The notes under the pieces are model-generated. The model saw only the letters and a list, made by a program, of their open reading frames with translations, made no database searches and was not told the origin of the DNA. A DNA stretch of 64,000 nucleotides from Desulfitobacterium metallireducens DSM 15288 (lineage in GTDB: Bacteria; Bacillota; Desulfitobacteriia; Desulfitobacteriales; Desulfitobacteriaceae), in contig NZ_CP007032.1 in assembly GCF_000231405.2 (NCBI RefSeq), positions 2,914,001-2,978,000 on the forward strand, given 5' to 3'. Positions within the stretch are counted from its first letter, which is position 1. Every line of letters begins with the position of its first letter. Shown piece by piece: positions 51,814 to 61,604 of the stretch. The translations under genes and the position numbers were made by a program.

Positions 51814-52407
51814 TTATTTTGCGACTTCAACATTCCCCTCAAGTCCTATTTCTGAAGCGACCTTTTTCATTCCTTCGATGGTCTGCTCAATAACATAATC
51901 CAACTCCATATTCAGCATGGAAGCTCCATTTTCGATGACCTCACGGTTAACCCCTTCGGCGAAGCTCTTCTGCTTCCATTTCTTTTTAACGGATTTTACG
52001 GTTAAATCAAAAAGGCTCTTGCTCGGTCTAAGCAACGCCGTTGCTGAAATAAGCCCGGTCAGTTCATCAATCGTATAAAGAACTTTTTCTTGAGGTGTAA
52101 TCGGTTCAACATCACTGCAAAGCTTATAGCCATGACTTTCAATTGCCCGAATGAAGGACTCTGGCCACTTTCTCGGTTCAAGAATAGTCCTCGTTTTATG
52201 ACAATGCTCTTCCGGATACATCTCGAAATCGATATCATGTAATAAGCCGATGATTCCCCACTCTTCAACGTCTTCCTTAAGCAAAGCTGCAAAATGACGC
52301 ATAACGGCTTCAACGGTCATCGCATGTTTGATGAGACTCTCACTTTTGACATATTCGTGGAGAAGCTGTTCTGCAGCTACTCGGTCATGCCCCTGCTCTA
52401 GTGGCAT
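51814..52407 (-). CDS. HD-domain (HDIG-type) metal-dependent phosphohydrolase
   Basis: A 197-residue HD-superfamily protein. Metal ligands appear as the His in IKHAMTVEAVMRHF, the HD pair in GLLHDIDFEM, His in RAIESHGY and Asp in TIDELTGL. Such small HD proteins hydrolyse nucleotides or phosphoesters; specificity is unknown. It follows metA by 40 bp in the same direction, so it may share the SAM-riboswitch transcript. Confidence 0.85.
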   Translation of the reverse strand: MPLEQGHDRVAAEQLLHEYVKSESLIKHAMTVEAVMRHFAALLKEDVEEWGIIGLLHDIDFEMYPEEHCHKTRTILEPRKWPESFIRAIESHGYKLCSDVEPITPQEKVLYTIDELTGLISATALLRPSKSLFDLTVKSVKKKWKQKSFAEGVNREVIENGASMLNMELDYVIEQTIEGMKKVASEIGLEGNVEVAK

Positions 52408-52447
52408 TAAAATTCCTTCTTTCTTTTATTGCTTATATTATTTGACC

Positions 52448-53365
52448 TTACTCGATTTCGTTGACATTGTATGGTGTTTCCTGATAGACATAATAATTGA
52501 GCCAGTTGGCAAAGAGTAGATTGGAGTGGCTTCGCCATTTGACGATCGGAGGTTGTTTCGGATCATCATCAGGAAAGTAATTCTGCGGGATATTAATAGG
52601 AAGACCGCCGGCGACATCCCGGTCATACTCAGCTTTCAAGGTAAGAGGATCGTATTCTGAGTGTCCTGTCACAAAAATTTGACGACCGCCTTTCGTCGCG
52701 ATCAGATAAACTCCAGACCCCTCAGATTCTGATAAAATCTCTAGCTCTGGAACCTTTTCGATGTCTTCCCTGCGAACTTCTGTATGCCTGGAATGAGGAA
52801 CATAGAAAATATCATCAAAGCCCCTCATAAGTCTAACATGCTTATGATTAAGCGTATGCGGAAAAACGCCAAACATTTTTGCGTTTAGCGGATACTTCGG
52901 CACCCCAAAATGATGGTAGAGCCCTGCCTGCGCCCCCCAACAGATATAGAGGGTTGAATAAACATTGTGTTGGCTCCAGTCCATAATCTTCACGAGTTCA
53001 GACCAGAAATCAACCTCTTCAAAGTCCATTTTCTCAATTGGCGCGCCCGTAATAATCATGCCGTCAAATTTTCGATTCTTAATATGATCATAGGTTTCGT
53101 AGTATTTAACCAGATATTCTTCCTGTGTATTCTTAAAATTATGGGTTTCAGGATAAAGCAGAGTAATATCAACTTGTAAAGGAGAATTACTCAAAAGCCT
53201 TAAAATCTGCGTTTCCGTCACAATTTTATCGGGCATGAGATTTAAAATAACAATGCTGAGCGGACGAATATCTTGGTGAGCTGCTCGCCCCTCATTCATT
53301 GCAAAAATGTTTTCTTGGTTTAAGATCCCTAGTGCTGGCAGTCCATCGGGTATATTAATCGGCAC
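52448..53365 (-). CDS. metA: Homoserine O-acetyltransferase (MetA family)
   Basis: Acylates homoserine in the first committed step of methionine synthesis. From GTG 53365 (AAAGGGG 8 bp upstream) the protein starts MPINIPDG as MetA proteins do and is 305 residues; an ATG at 53383 has no ribosome site. In this numbering the catalytic cysteine is Cys142 (ICWGAQAG) and residue 111 is Glu (TGAPIEKM). Glu at 111 is associated with acetyl-CoA and Gly with succinyl-CoA, so the enzyme is predicted to be an acetyltransferase despite the usual succinyl name. A SAM-I riboswitch precedes it. Confidence 0.93.
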   Translation of the reverse strand: MPINIPDGLPALGILNQENIFAMNEGRAAHQDIRPLSIVILNLMPDKIVTETQILRLLSNSPLQVDITLLYPETHNFKNTQEEYLVKYYETYDHIKNRKFDGMIITGAPIEKMDFEEVDFWSELVKIMDWSQHNVYSTLYICWGAQAGLYHHFGVPKYPLNAKMFGVFPHTLNHKHVRLMRGFDDIFYVPHSRHTEVRREDIEKVPELEILSESEGSGVYLIATKGGRQIFVTGHSEYDPLTLKAEYDRDVAGGLPINIPQNYFPDDDPKQPPIVKWRSHSNLLFANWLNYYVYQETPYNVNEIE

Positions 53366-53398
53366 AAAACTATCCCCTTTCATTAGTCGAAAAAAATA

Positions 53399-53548
53399 AA
53401 ACCTCTTTCATAAGAAAGAGGTTTATTCGCAATACTTCCTCTCTCATCTATCAATGTTTCCATCGCAGGAATTGGCACCGCTGTATTACAAAATACCGGT
53501 TGCCGGGTTTCATCGGGCCAGTCCCTCCACCACTCTTGATAAGAAGTT
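53399..53548 (-). promoter_or_regulatory. SAM-I riboswitch (S-box) with terminator
   Basis: Minus-strand leader with S-box core elements CUUAUCAAGAG, GGUGGAGGGACUGGCCC, GAUGAAACCCGGCAACC and GGUGCCAAUUCCUGC; P1 closes with GAUGAG near 53443. The terminator AAACCUCUUUC / GAAAGAGGUUU (53399-53428) and its T run end 15 bp before the first metA in-frame ATG. SAM should switch off metA and possibly the HD gene. Confidence 0.96.
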
Positions 53549-53584
53549 GAATTCATGATTCATATTCAGTTAACCAACGAAACT

Positions 53585-53613
53585 ATACTATAACATTTAT
53601 AAGTTTTAGTCAA
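53585..53613 (-). promoter_or_regulatory. Promoter of the S-box/metA transcript
   Basis: TTGACT, 17-bp spacer, TAGTAT on the minus strand, about 37 bp before the aptamer. Confidence 0.75.
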
Positions 53614-53635
53614 CTATTACCCGATAGATCTGCCG

Positions 53636-54874
53636 TTAGTTTAACTCATGAATGAATAAGCCGCTTCTCAGCTTCGGTTCGAACCAAGTCGACTTGGGTG
53701 GCATCAAGAGCCCTGCATCGGAAACGTCAAACAGCTCAACAATTGAAGTGGGATACATCGAAAAAGCCAGCTTCATATCCGTATTCGCTCTTTTTTCGAG
53801 TTCTTTAAGTCCTCTGATGCCGCCCACAAAATCTATTCTCTTATCCGTTCGGATGTCTTTTATATTAAGAATAGACGTTAAAACATGATTCTGAAGCAAG
53901 GAGACATCGAGTCCTTCAACGGGATCGTTAGACCGGATCTCTTCCTTGGCGGTTAACTTATACCAGGCACCTTCTAAGTATAAACCGAAGGTTGCTTTAG
54001 CAGTCGGCTTATAAGGCTCTTGCCCTATTTTCTCAACAGCAAAGGCTTTGGCGACCTCATTTAAGAATTCGTCGGGAGTATACCCATTTAAATCTTTAAC
54101 CACCCGATTATAATCTAAAATCATCAATTGATCATGAGGGAAAAGCACCGACAGGAAGAAATTGAATTCCTCATCTCCCGTATATCCCGGATTAGCCTCT
54201 CTTCGTTTTAAGCCCACCTTCACTGCTGATGCAGCCCGGTGATGGCCATCAGCAATATAGATATTTTGGATATTTTTAAAACCCGTCTCGATGGTTACGA
54301 TCTCTTTTTCTTGATCGATCTTCCAGACCGCATGTCGAATTCCATCAGGAGCGACAAAATTGTATAAAGGAGTCCCCTGCTTCACCTTATCCACAACATC
54401 GTTGATGATTTGTTGAGAGCGATAGGCCAAAAAAATCGGTCCGGTTTGTGCATTACATATATCCACATGGTTGATGCGATCGACTTCTTTATCCTCTCTC
54501 GTTTTCTCATGCTTTTTGATGACATTATTAAGGTAATCATCAATTGCTGAACAACCGACTAAACCCGTCTGAGAACGGCCGTTCATCGTTAATTCATAGA
54601 CATAATAACAATTCTTGCCTTCTTGAACCAAGATTCCTTCTTCTCTCATTTGCTGAAGGATATCTCTTGCTTTTTCATAGACCAATGCATCATAAGGGTT
54701 GAAATCCGGAGTAAACTGAGTCTCTGCTCGGTCCACTTTCAAAAAGGATAAGGGCTCTTTTAAAACTTCTGCTAACGCTTCTTCACGATTATAAACATCA
54801 TAGGGAAGTGCTGCCACTTTACTGGCAACATCCTCGCGCGGTCTTACGGCATTAAAAGGTCTGAACGTAGCCAA
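53636..54874 (-). CDS. DUF1015-family protein
   Basis: A 412-residue protein of the DUF1015 family, recognised by the N-terminus FRPFNAVRPREDVASKVAALPYDVYNREEA and by the YIADGHHRAASAVK segment near 210-225. The conserved His-rich DGHHR motif suggests a metal or phosphate site, but no activity is established. It lies 32 bp after serA and is the third gene of a serC-serA-DUF1015 operon, an association often seen in Clostridia, which suggests a role near serine or 3-phosphohydroxypyruvate metabolism. Cytoplasmic. Confidence 0.9.
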   Translation of the reverse strand: MATFRPFNAVRPREDVASKVAALPYDVYNREEALAEVLKEPLSFLKVDRAETQFTPDFNPYDALVYEKARDILQQMREEGILVQEGKNCYYVYELTMNGRSQTGLVGCSAIDDYLNNVIKKHEKTREDKEVDRINHVDICNAQTGPIFLAYRSQQIINDVVDKVKQGTPLYNFVAPDGIRHAVWKIDQEKEIVTIETGFKNIQNIYIADGHHRAASAVKVGLKRREANPGYTGDEEFNFFLSVLFPHDQLMILDYNRVVKDLNGYTPDEFLNEVAKAFAVEKIGQEPYKPTAKATFGLYLEGAWYKLTAKEEIRSNDPVEGLDVSLLQNHVLTSILNIKDIRTDKRIDFVGGIRGLKELEKRANTDMKLAFSMYPTSIVELFDVSDAGLLMPPKSTWFEPKLRSGLFIHELN

Positions 54875-54906
54875 AATAACTCCTCCATTTACTTATCTAG
54901 CACATC

Positions 54907-56076
54907 TTACTTAATAACTCTTACCTTCAAAACGCCATCAATTGCTTCCAGTTTTTTAATCATTTGATCCGCGGTCGGGGATTCAATATCGATCATGGTA
55001 TAGGCCCATTCTCCTCGACTCTTATTGATCATATCGGAAATATTGAAGTTTTCTTTAGCCAATGTCGCGGTAAATTGACCCAGCATATTCGGCGTATTTT
55101 TGTGGTTTATAGCAATCCGTCCTGCTTGAGCACATACTCCCATGTCACAAGCCGGATAGTTGACTGAGTTCTTGATATTCCCATTTTCGAGGTAGTCCCT
55201 TAACTGGTTCACAGCCATGATTGCACAGTTATCTTCAGATTCATTGGTCGAGGCGCCTAGATGAGGAATCGCGATGACCCCTTCCACATCCACCATCTTA
55301 GGAGTGGGGAAATCGGTGATGTAACGACCGACCTTTCCGGTTTTTAAGGCTTCAATCATATCCTCCTCATTAACCAAAGAATCTCTGGAGAAGTTGAGGA
55401 TTTTAATTCCCTCTTTCATGATATCAAAAGCTTCTTGATTGAACATTCCTTTAGTCGAATCAATTGAAGGTACATGAACCGTAATATAATCACATTCTCT
55501 AAAGATCTCGTCGAGAGACTGGGTATGCTTAATATATTTGGAAAGTTTCCAAGCCGCATCCACGGAAATGAAAGGATCATATCCGTAAACTTCCATCTCA
55601 AGCTTGTTCGCTGCATTAGCGACTAGAACCCCAATTGCGCCAAGACCAATGACTCCCAGCTTTTTCCCTTTGATTTCCGTTCCAGCAAACTTCGATTTTT
55701 TCTTTTCAACAAGTTTAGCAACCTCTGGGTCATCTTTAACCGAAGTTACCCAATTCACGCCCCCGATAATGTCGCGAGAAGCTAAGATTAGGGCTGCCAT
55801 GATGATTTCTTTTACTCCATTGGCATTCGCGCCAGGTGTATTAAAGACAACAATCCCATTTTCTGCACATTTATCAAGCGGGATATTATTCACCCCTGCC
55901 CCAGCGCGTGCAATCGCGGCTAAGGACTGAGGTAACTCTAAATCATGAATACTGGCACTTCTAACGAGTACAGCATCTGCGTCATTGAACTCATCGACCA
56001 GCTGATAGTTATCCGAAAATAAGTCTAATCCTACATTGGCGATATTATTTAAACAATTGACCTTAAACATTTGCAT
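54907..56076 (-). CDS. serA: D-3-phosphoglycerate dehydrogenase
   Basis: Oxidises 3-phosphoglycerate to 3-phosphohydroxypyruvate with NAD, the first step of serine synthesis. The Rossmann motif is VIGLGAIGVLVANAA near 140-155, active-site residues are in NFSRDSLVNEEDM (Arg) and PHLGASTNESEDN (His), and a C-terminal ACT domain (about 315-389) is present, so allosteric control by serine is likely. At 389 residues it is the shorter SerA type. Second gene of the T-box-controlled operon, 35 bp after serC. Confidence 0.95.
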   Translation of the reverse strand: MQMFKVNCLNNIANVGLDLFSDNYQLVDEFNDADAVLVRSASIHDLELPQSLAAIARAGAGVNNIPLDKCAENGIVVFNTPGANANGVKEIIMAALILASRDIIGGVNWVTSVKDDPEVAKLVEKKKSKFAGTEIKGKKLGVIGLGAIGVLVANAANKLEMEVYGYDPFISVDAAWKLSKYIKHTQSLDEIFRECDYITVHVPSIDSTKGMFNQEAFDIMKEGIKILNFSRDSLVNEEDMIEALKTGKVGRYITDFPTPKMVDVEGVIAIPHLGASTNESEDNCAIMAVNQLRDYLENGNIKNSVNYPACDMGVCAQAGRIAINHKNTPNMLGQFTATLAKENFNISDMINKSRGEWAYTMIDIESPTADQMIKKLEAIDGVLKVRVIK

Positions 56077-56111
56077 CTTCTCCTCTTTTCATCATTGAGC
56101 TTCTTATTCTC

Positions 56112-57194
56112 TTATTGATTTTCCACTTCAAACTTCTTCATAAATTCGACTAAGGCCTTAACCCCATCCATTGGCATTGCATTGTAGATACTTGCTCTCA
56201 TCCCGCCAACTGTTCTGTGTCCCTTTAGGTTTTCAAAGCCAGCCGCTTTCGCTTCTTTAACAAATTTAGCATCCAATTCTTCCGAGCCCGTGACAAAAGG
56301 TACATTCATTAAAGAGCGATCCTTTTTAACTACAGTCCCTTTAAACATTTTACTGGCATCAAGATAATCATAAAGAATTGCTGCTTTTTCTTCATTTCTC
56401 TTTTTCATGGCTTCGAGGCCGCCTAGCTTCTTAACCCACTTAAATACCTTGCCGCAAATATAAATGCCGTAAGCTGGCGGAGTATTATAAAGCGAATCAT
56501 TATCAGCATGAGTTTTATATTTCAGCATCGTTGGGGTTCCGGGCAAAACGTCATCGGTAATGAGATCTTCGCGAATGATAACAACAACCACTCCTGCTGG
56601 TCCAATATTCTTTTGAGCACCTGCGAAAATAAGACCGTATTTAGTCACATCAACAGGTTCAGATAAAATATCGGAAGACATATCGGCCACTAAGATTTTA
56701 TCCCCTGTCTCAGGCAACTCATTATATTTTGTGCCATAAATTGTATTATTGTGACAGATGTAAACGTAGTCAGCATCCTCAGAGATTTTCAAATTTTTCA
56801 GGTCGGGAATATAAGTAAAGGTCTTATCTTCCGAAGAAGCAATGACATTGACCTTACCATAGATTTTCCCTTCAGCGATTGCTTTTTTGGCCCACTGTCC
56901 TGTTTTTATATAATCAGCAACCTTATTTTTCATTAAGTTCATAGGAATCATCGCGAACTGCTGAGAGCCGCCTCCTTGAAGAAACAAGACTCTGTAATTA
57001 TCGGGAATATTCATCAAATCTCTTAAATCTTTTTCAGCATCCTGAATGATTTGTTCGAATGCTTTAGAACGATGACTCATCTCCATCACAGACATCCCTG
57101 TATCCTTGTAATCTAACATTTCCTCTCCTGCTTCTCTAAGCACCTCTTCGGGTAATACCGCTGGTCCTGCTGCAAAATTAAATACTCTTTTCAT
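56112..57194 (-). CDS. serC: Phosphoserine aminotransferase
   Basis: PLP enzyme (360 residues) that transaminates 3-phosphohydroxypyruvate to phosphoserine. Landmarks are FAAGPAVLPEEVLREA at the N-terminus, MSHRSKAFEQI, LFLQGGGSQQFAMIPMNL and the PLP lysine in GLIFAGAQKNIGPAGVV. First gene after the double T-box leader, so serC, serA and the DUF1015 gene probably respond together to uncharged tRNA-Ser. No serB phosphatase is in the window. Confidence 0.96.
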   Translation of the reverse strand: MKRVFNFAAGPAVLPEEVLREAGEEMLDYKDTGMSVMEMSHRSKAFEQIIQDAEKDLRDLMNIPDNYRVLFLQGGGSQQFAMIPMNLMKNKVADYIKTGQWAKKAIAEGKIYGKVNVIASSEDKTFTYIPDLKNLKISEDADYVYICHNNTIYGTKYNELPETGDKILVADMSSDILSEPVDVTKYGLIFAGAQKNIGPAGVVVVIIREDLITDDVLPGTPTMLKYKTHADNDSLYNTPPAYGIYICGKVFKWVKKLGGLEAMKKRNEEKAAILYDYLDASKMFKGTVVKKDRSLMNVPFVTGSEELDAKFVKEAKAAGFENLKGHRTVGGMRASIYNAMPMDGVKALVEFMKKFEVENQ

Positions 57195-57224
57195 TTAAAT
57201 AGCCTCCCTATTCCTTTTTATGTG

Positions 57225-57540
57225 AAAAAAAAGCAAAACCCACCCCAGTATTGGGGCGGGAATTTTCCGCGGTGCCACCCAAGTTCTGACCAATTATAGG
57301 TACATGTATAGGGACGCCTGAAAATAAACAAACCCCTCATCCCAAATAGGGACGAGAGGTATTCCCGCGTTGCCACCCATGTTGCCGTAACGGCCAACTC
57401 TTGTCCGCGCTATCGGGCGGAACCCGTCACAATTCATCATTGGCCACTCCAGGATGGAATTCTTCAGCCTGTTAGACTGACTTGCACCGACCGTCAGCTC
57501 TCTAACTAACAAAAACTTTGAACTTCCCTTCATCGTGTTA
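57225..57540 (-). promoter_or_regulatory. Serine-type T-box leader with two antiterminator/terminator modules
   Basis: Minus-strand leader with one stem I (AGAGAG element near 57500; likely specifier UCC in AAUUCCAUCC). A first T-box GGGUGGCAACGCGGG (57364-57378) is followed by terminator CCUCUCGUCCC / GGGAUGAGGGG with UUUGUUUAUUUU (57321-57360). A second T-box GGGUGGCACCGCGG (57267-57280) is followed by terminator CCCGCCCCA / UGGGGUGGG with UUUU (57225-57260). Only about 50 nt separate the modules, too little for a second stem I. Confidence 0.9.
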
Positions 57541-57571
57541 AAGTTTAAAGCATTTCCTGTTGTTGAAATTG

Positions 57572-57600
57572 ATTCTAATCCTTAATCAGAGAGATGTCAA
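57572..57600 (-). promoter_or_regulatory. Promoter of the serC-serA-DUF1015 transcript
   Basis: TTGACA, 17-bp spacer, TAGAAT on the minus strand, about 30 bp before the T-box stem I. Confidence 0.85.
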
Positions 57601-57650
57601 GCATCTGTTATAATATTTTTTCAAAAAGTTAATCTTTATTATTACACATT

Positions 57651-59186
57651 TTACATTAACGGAGCAAAAGCTCGTAAAACAATACGACCTAACCGGGTAT
57701 ACCATTTGACTGACCGGCAATCCTCAAGCGTAATGACTTGGCTTTGTTCTAAGGTTTTTAAGAAATCTTCCTTTACTTCAAAGATACTTTTCGTCTGATA
57801 GAGCCAAACTCCGCATTCAAAATGCAAAAATAAACTTCGGTAATCAAGATTGATCGTTCCAACGACTCCTAGCTCATCATCTACAGCAAACGATTTGGCA
57901 TGATTGAAGCCTGGCGTATACTCATAGATTTTTACACCGCTTTCCACAAGGATCTCATAGTTTGCCCGAGTTACAGCATGAACGTACCATTTATCCGGGA
58001 TATGAGGAGTCACAATGCGGACATCGACACTTCGCTTGGCCGCTGAGCTCAGTGCGGTAATCATCTCTGTGTCCAAAATAAGATAAGGCGTGTTGATATA
58101 GACATAACGCTTCGCATTATTGATCAGATTGAGATAGATGGTTTCACCTATGGATTCATCATCTAAAGGACTATCCGTAAACGGCTGAACATATCCATCA
58201 GAAGAAAATTCTTCATCTTGCTGGGTCAAGGGCCGAAATCGTTCATAATCCTCCTCTGTTTTTCTATGGTAATTCCAGAGTGACAAGAACATCACGGTAA
58301 AACTCCAGACACCCTCTCCTTGGATGATAATAGAAGAATCTTTCCAATGTCCATACTTCTCATAGACATTGATGTATTCATCCGCAAGGTTGATTCCCCC
58401 GGTAAACGCAGTACAGCCGTCAATCACGGCAATTTTACGATGATCCCGATTATTCAAGTGGGCGGACAAGATCGGAACAAATCGATTAAATACACAACAC
58501 TGAATTCCCATTTTCTCAAGATGCTTATCATAGTCATACGGCAAGGTGAAAAGACACCCCACATCATCATAAATGACACGAACATCCACGCCTTGCTTGA
58601 CCTTTTCGACAAGTATCTCAAGAATTGAATTCCACATTACCCCTTTTTCAATAATAAAATACTCTAGGAAAATATAGTGTTTCGCTTTCTTTAGTTTCTC
58701 AAGGAAACGTTCATACATTTGTTCTCCGGGTGACAAATATTCTGACGTGGTATTTTTATAAACCGGACAGAATGAATAGTTTTCAATATAGCGTGACTGA
58801 TTGGCCGCACTTCGATCCTGAACTTGAATTTCCTGAATAACTATCCCGTTTTGGCCTAATGACTGAGTCATTTTTTCCTGAATCTCATGCATTTTCTGTT
58901 TCGTACGCTTACTTGATTTGTTACCGCCAAACAATAAATAAATGAGTCCTCCAAAGATAGGAAAAAGCATGATCGGAATAATCCAGGCAATCTTATAAGC
59001 GGGATTACTTCTTCCCGTTAAGACTTTTAAGACAGCGATAACACTAAGCAGCGTACAGATCGCATAAAAATATACAAAATAACTACTAAATTTCCAGATG
59101 AACATAACCAAAGCAAAAGCCTGGAGTAGGATCGGTACCCCGAATAACGCGACTCTGCTGGAGAGAAGTCTTACTAACTTATTCAT
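57651..59186 (-). CDS. cls: Cardiolipin synthase
   Basis: Phospholipase-D-superfamily enzyme (511 residues) joining two phosphatidylglycerols into cardiolipin at the membrane. Two N-terminal helices (about 12-30 and 36-55, then a third near 70-85), followed by two HKD motifs: HLNNRDHRKIAVID in the first half and FNHAKSFAVDD (an HAK variant of HxK) in the second. The length is typical of Firmicute Cls. Divergent from the marR-ftsH operon with about 117 bp between, so control by the MarR protein is possible. Confidence 0.94.
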   Translation of the reverse strand: MNKLVRLLSSRVALFGVPILLQAFALVMFIWKFSSYFVYFYAICTLLSVIAVLKVLTGRSNPAYKIAWIIPIMLFPIFGGLIYLLFGGNKSSKRTKQKMHEIQEKMTQSLGQNGIVIQEIQVQDRSAANQSRYIENYSFCPVYKNTTSEYLSPGEQMYERFLEKLKKAKHYIFLEYFIIEKGVMWNSILEILVEKVKQGVDVRVIYDDVGCLFTLPYDYDKHLEKMGIQCCVFNRFVPILSAHLNNRDHRKIAVIDGCTAFTGGINLADEYINVYEKYGHWKDSSIIIQGEGVWSFTVMFLSLWNYHRKTEEDYERFRPLTQQDEEFSSDGYVQPFTDSPLDDESIGETIYLNLINNAKRYVYINTPYLILDTEMITALSSAAKRSVDVRIVTPHIPDKWYVHAVTRANYEILVESGVKIYEYTPGFNHAKSFAVDDELGVVGTINLDYRSLFLHFECGVWLYQTKSIFEVKEDFLKTLEQSQVITLEDCRSVKWYTRLGRIVLRAFAPLM

Positions 59187-59252
59187 ATCTACACTCCCAG
59201 TCTAACCCCAATTCTCAAGCTATTGACAAAATTAATTGTATCATATAGCATC

Positions 59253-59286
59253 TATAGTGTAAATATATTATAAACTATACGCTATA
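59253..59286. promoter_or_regulatory. Candidate MarR operator between cls and marR
   Basis: Inverted repeat TATAGTGTA / TACGCTATA (8 of 9 pairs) around 16 AT-rich bp, 18 bp before the marR ATG; a TTGACA lies at 59223. Autoregulation by the adjacent MarR protein is the simplest reading. Confidence 0.55.
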
Positions 59287-59303
59287 TTCAGCGGAGGACA
59301 TAT

Positions 59304-59753
59304 ATGAAAAGCATAGTTTTTGAAAATGAACTCTGGGATTTCTTACGCACGGTTTCAGACTGTTTAGTCACTGATTTCCGTCCCATTGCAGAGGAACATG
59401 GTCTAACCCTAATGCAAACACGAATACTCATGGAAGTCAAAGAATGCGGACATCACACCGTAGGGAGTTTGGGAAACATCATCGGTCTTACAAGTGGTAA
59501 TGCTTCCTCCATGTGTAAGAAGTTAGAAAAAGGAGGTTTTTTAAAACGCCTTCGCAACCCCGAAGATGAACGTTATGTCCAACTCGCTCTTACCGAAGCC
59601 GGTCAGGAAACCCTTCAAAAAATCGGAGATGCTCTTGAATTCAAGTACGGCGTTTTTTTAGATAATACAAACGATGAAGAATTTCAAACCGTTTTTGAAT
59701 GTATGAAAAAATTAAGATCTTTCATTCAAGAAATGAGTGGAGTGAATATATGA
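59304..59753 (+). CDS. MarR-family transcriptional regulator
   Basis: Winged-helix regulator of 149 residues. The DNA-binding core is HHTVGSLGNIIGLTSGNASSMCKKLEKGGFLKR, followed by the wing with the conserved Asp-Arg pair (NPEDERYVQLALTEAGQE). A Cys in the recognition helix (SSMCKK) could sense oxidants. It heads an operon with ftsH-like, glycosyltransferase and zinc-ribbon genes: its stop overlaps the ftsH ATG by 4 bp. GCGGAGG precedes the ATG. Ligand unknown. Confidence 0.92.
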   Translation: MKSIVFENELWDFLRTVSDCLVTDFRPIAEEHGLTLMQTRILMEVKECGHHTVGSLGNIIGLTSGNASSMCKKLEKGGFLKRLRNPEDERYVQLALTEAGQETLQKIGDALEFKYGVFLDNTNDEEFQTVFECMKKLRSFIQEMSGVNI

Positions 59754-61591
59754 TGAATGACCCGATCAAACCTAAAAAGCCTCAAAAACCTAAAAAGCCC
59801 TTGATTGTTTATTACGCAATCACAATGCTAATTCTCTTTGCACTCAATGCTTTTGTTTTCCCCTCATTTTTAAAGCAACAGATCACTAAAGTAGATTATA
59901 GTACCTTTCTATCGCAAGTCGAAAAGGGTGCGGTCAGTCAGGTAGAAATCAATGATAATCAGATCAATTTCTTTGCCAATGACGAATCCGGAACGAAAAA
60001 GGCCTATACGACAGGTAAGGTTAGCGACCCAGAGCTGGTCAATCGTTTACTTGACAAAGGGGTGCAGTTTTCTCAGGTCTTTCCTCAAGAGACTTCCCCC
60101 ATCATGAGTTTTTTCTTAACTTGGATTTTGCCTATTGTGATCTTTTTCGGAATCGGGCAATTACTCACGAGTCAGATCCAAAAGAAAATGGGGGGCGGCA
60201 TGTCTCCGATGTCCTTCGGCAAGAGTAAAGCCAAAATCTACGTTGAGGCGCAAACGGGTAAAACCTTTGCAGACGTTGCCGGACAAGATGAAGCGAAAGA
60301 AGCCCTGATGGAGATTGTCGATTTTCTGCATAATCCTGCCAAATACACTGCGATTGGCGCTAATCTGCCTAAGGGTGCTCTGCTCGTTGGGCCTCCAGGA
60401 ACAGGGAAAACCTTACTCGCAAAATCTGTAGCGGGAGAAGCGAAGGTTCCCTTCTTCTCCATCTCAGGCTCTGAATTTGTCGAGATGTTTGTTGGAATGG
60501 GCGCCGCTAAAGTCCGCGATTTATTTCAACAAGCCAATGAAAAGGCTCCCTGTATTGTCTTCATTGATGAAATTGATACAATTGGGAAAAAGCGGGGTAA
60601 TGGCAATTTCGGCGGTAACGATGAACGTGAGCAGACCCTTAATCAGTTGCTCACTGAAATGGATGGTTTTGACGGAAGAAAGGGAGTTGTTATCCTTGCT
60701 GCTACAAACCGACCTGAATCCTTGGATGCGGCGCTCCTACGCCCAGGCCGATTTGACCGCCGGATCCCCGTTGAACTTCCAGACTTAGCTGGCCGGGAGG
60801 CTATTTTAAAAGTACATGCCAAGATCGTTAAGATGGAAGAAACGATTGATTACAACGCTATCGCACGAGCAACCTCGGGGGCTTCAGGTGCAGATTTAGC
60901 TAACATTATCAACGAAGGCGCTCTGCGCGCTGTCAAATTGGGCAGGACTCGTGTCAACCAAAGTGATTTAGAAGAATCGGTTGAAGTGGTTATCGCGGGT
61001 TACCAACGCAAAGGGGCTGTGATTTCCCAAAAAGAAAAGGAAATTATTGCCTATCACGAAATTGGGCATGCCTTAGTTGCAGCTAAGCAGACCGATTCAG
61101 CTCCCGTCCATAAAATTACGATTATCCCAAGAACCTCAGGCGCACTTGGCTATACCATGCAAGTGGATGAAAGCGAACGTGTCCTGATGAGCAAGGAAGA
61201 AGCGTTTAATAAAATCACGACCTTTACAGGGGGACGCGCGGCAGAGGAATTGATCTTCAATACCTTTACCTCAGGCGCTTCCAATGACATCGAACAAGCA
61301 ACGAAGATTGCACGATCGATGGTCACTCGTCTCGGCATGAGCAAAAACTTTGATATGATGGCACTGGAGACAGTAAACAATCCCTATCTTGGTGGAGATA
61401 CTTCTCTCAACTGTTCCTCAGAAACGGCAACCAAGATTGATGATGAGGTTCTATCCCTTATTAAGTATGCCCACGAGAAAGCCATCGGTATCCTGAACGC
61501 TAATATGGATAAGCTGCACGAGCTTGCACGCTATTTGTTGGAAAAAGAGACGATAACCGGAGAAGAATTTATGACTATTCTTTCGCGTTAG
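59750..61591 (+). CDS. FtsH-family membrane AAA+ zinc protease
   Basis: ATP-dependent membrane protease (613 residues). Two N-terminal helices (18-40 and 118-140) flank a short extracytoplasmic domain; Walker A GPPGTGKT is at 214-221, Walker B is CIVFIDEID, the second region of homology is RPGRFDRR, and the zinc site is HEIGH near 440 with the third ligand in SNDIEQAT. It lacks the longer C-terminal tail of housekeeping FtsH and stands in a marR operon, so it is probably a regulated second FtsH. ATG 59750 overlaps the marR stop and has GGAG 7 bp upstream. Confidence 0.92.
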   Translation: MMNDPIKPKKPQKPKKPLIVYYAITMLILFALNAFVFPSFLKQQITKVDYSTFLSQVEKGAVSQVEINDNQINFFANDESGTKKAYTTGKVSDPELVNRLLDKGVQFSQVFPQETSPIMSFFLTWILPIVIFFGIGQLLTSQIQKKMGGGMSPMSFGKSKAKIYVEAQTGKTFADVAGQDEAKEALMEIVDFLHNPAKYTAIGANLPKGALLVGPPGTGKTLLAKSVAGEAKVPFFSISGSEFVEMFVGMGAAKVRDLFQQANEKAPCIVFIDEIDTIGKKRGNGNFGGNDEREQTLNQLLTEMDGFDGRKGVVILAATNRPESLDAALLRPGRFDRRIPVELPDLAGREAILKVHAKIVKMEETIDYNAIARATSGASGADLANIINEGALRAVKLGRTRVNQSDLEESVEVVIAGYQRKGAVISQKEKEIIAYHEIGHALVAAKQTDSAPVHKITIIPRTSGALGYTMQVDESERVLMSKEEAFNKITTFTGGRAAEELIFNTFTSGASNDIEQATKIARSMVTRLGMSKNFDMMALETVNNPYLGGDTSLNCSSETATKIDDEVLSLIKYAHEKAIGILNANMDKLHELARYLLEKETITGEEFMTILSR

Positions 61592-61604
61592 GAGTAGGTG
61601 AATC

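Noticed and set aside
53680-53700. GGTTCGAACC resembling a tRNA T-arm
   Set aside because: It lies inside the DUF1015 coding sequence and no acceptor or anticodon stems can be built around it.
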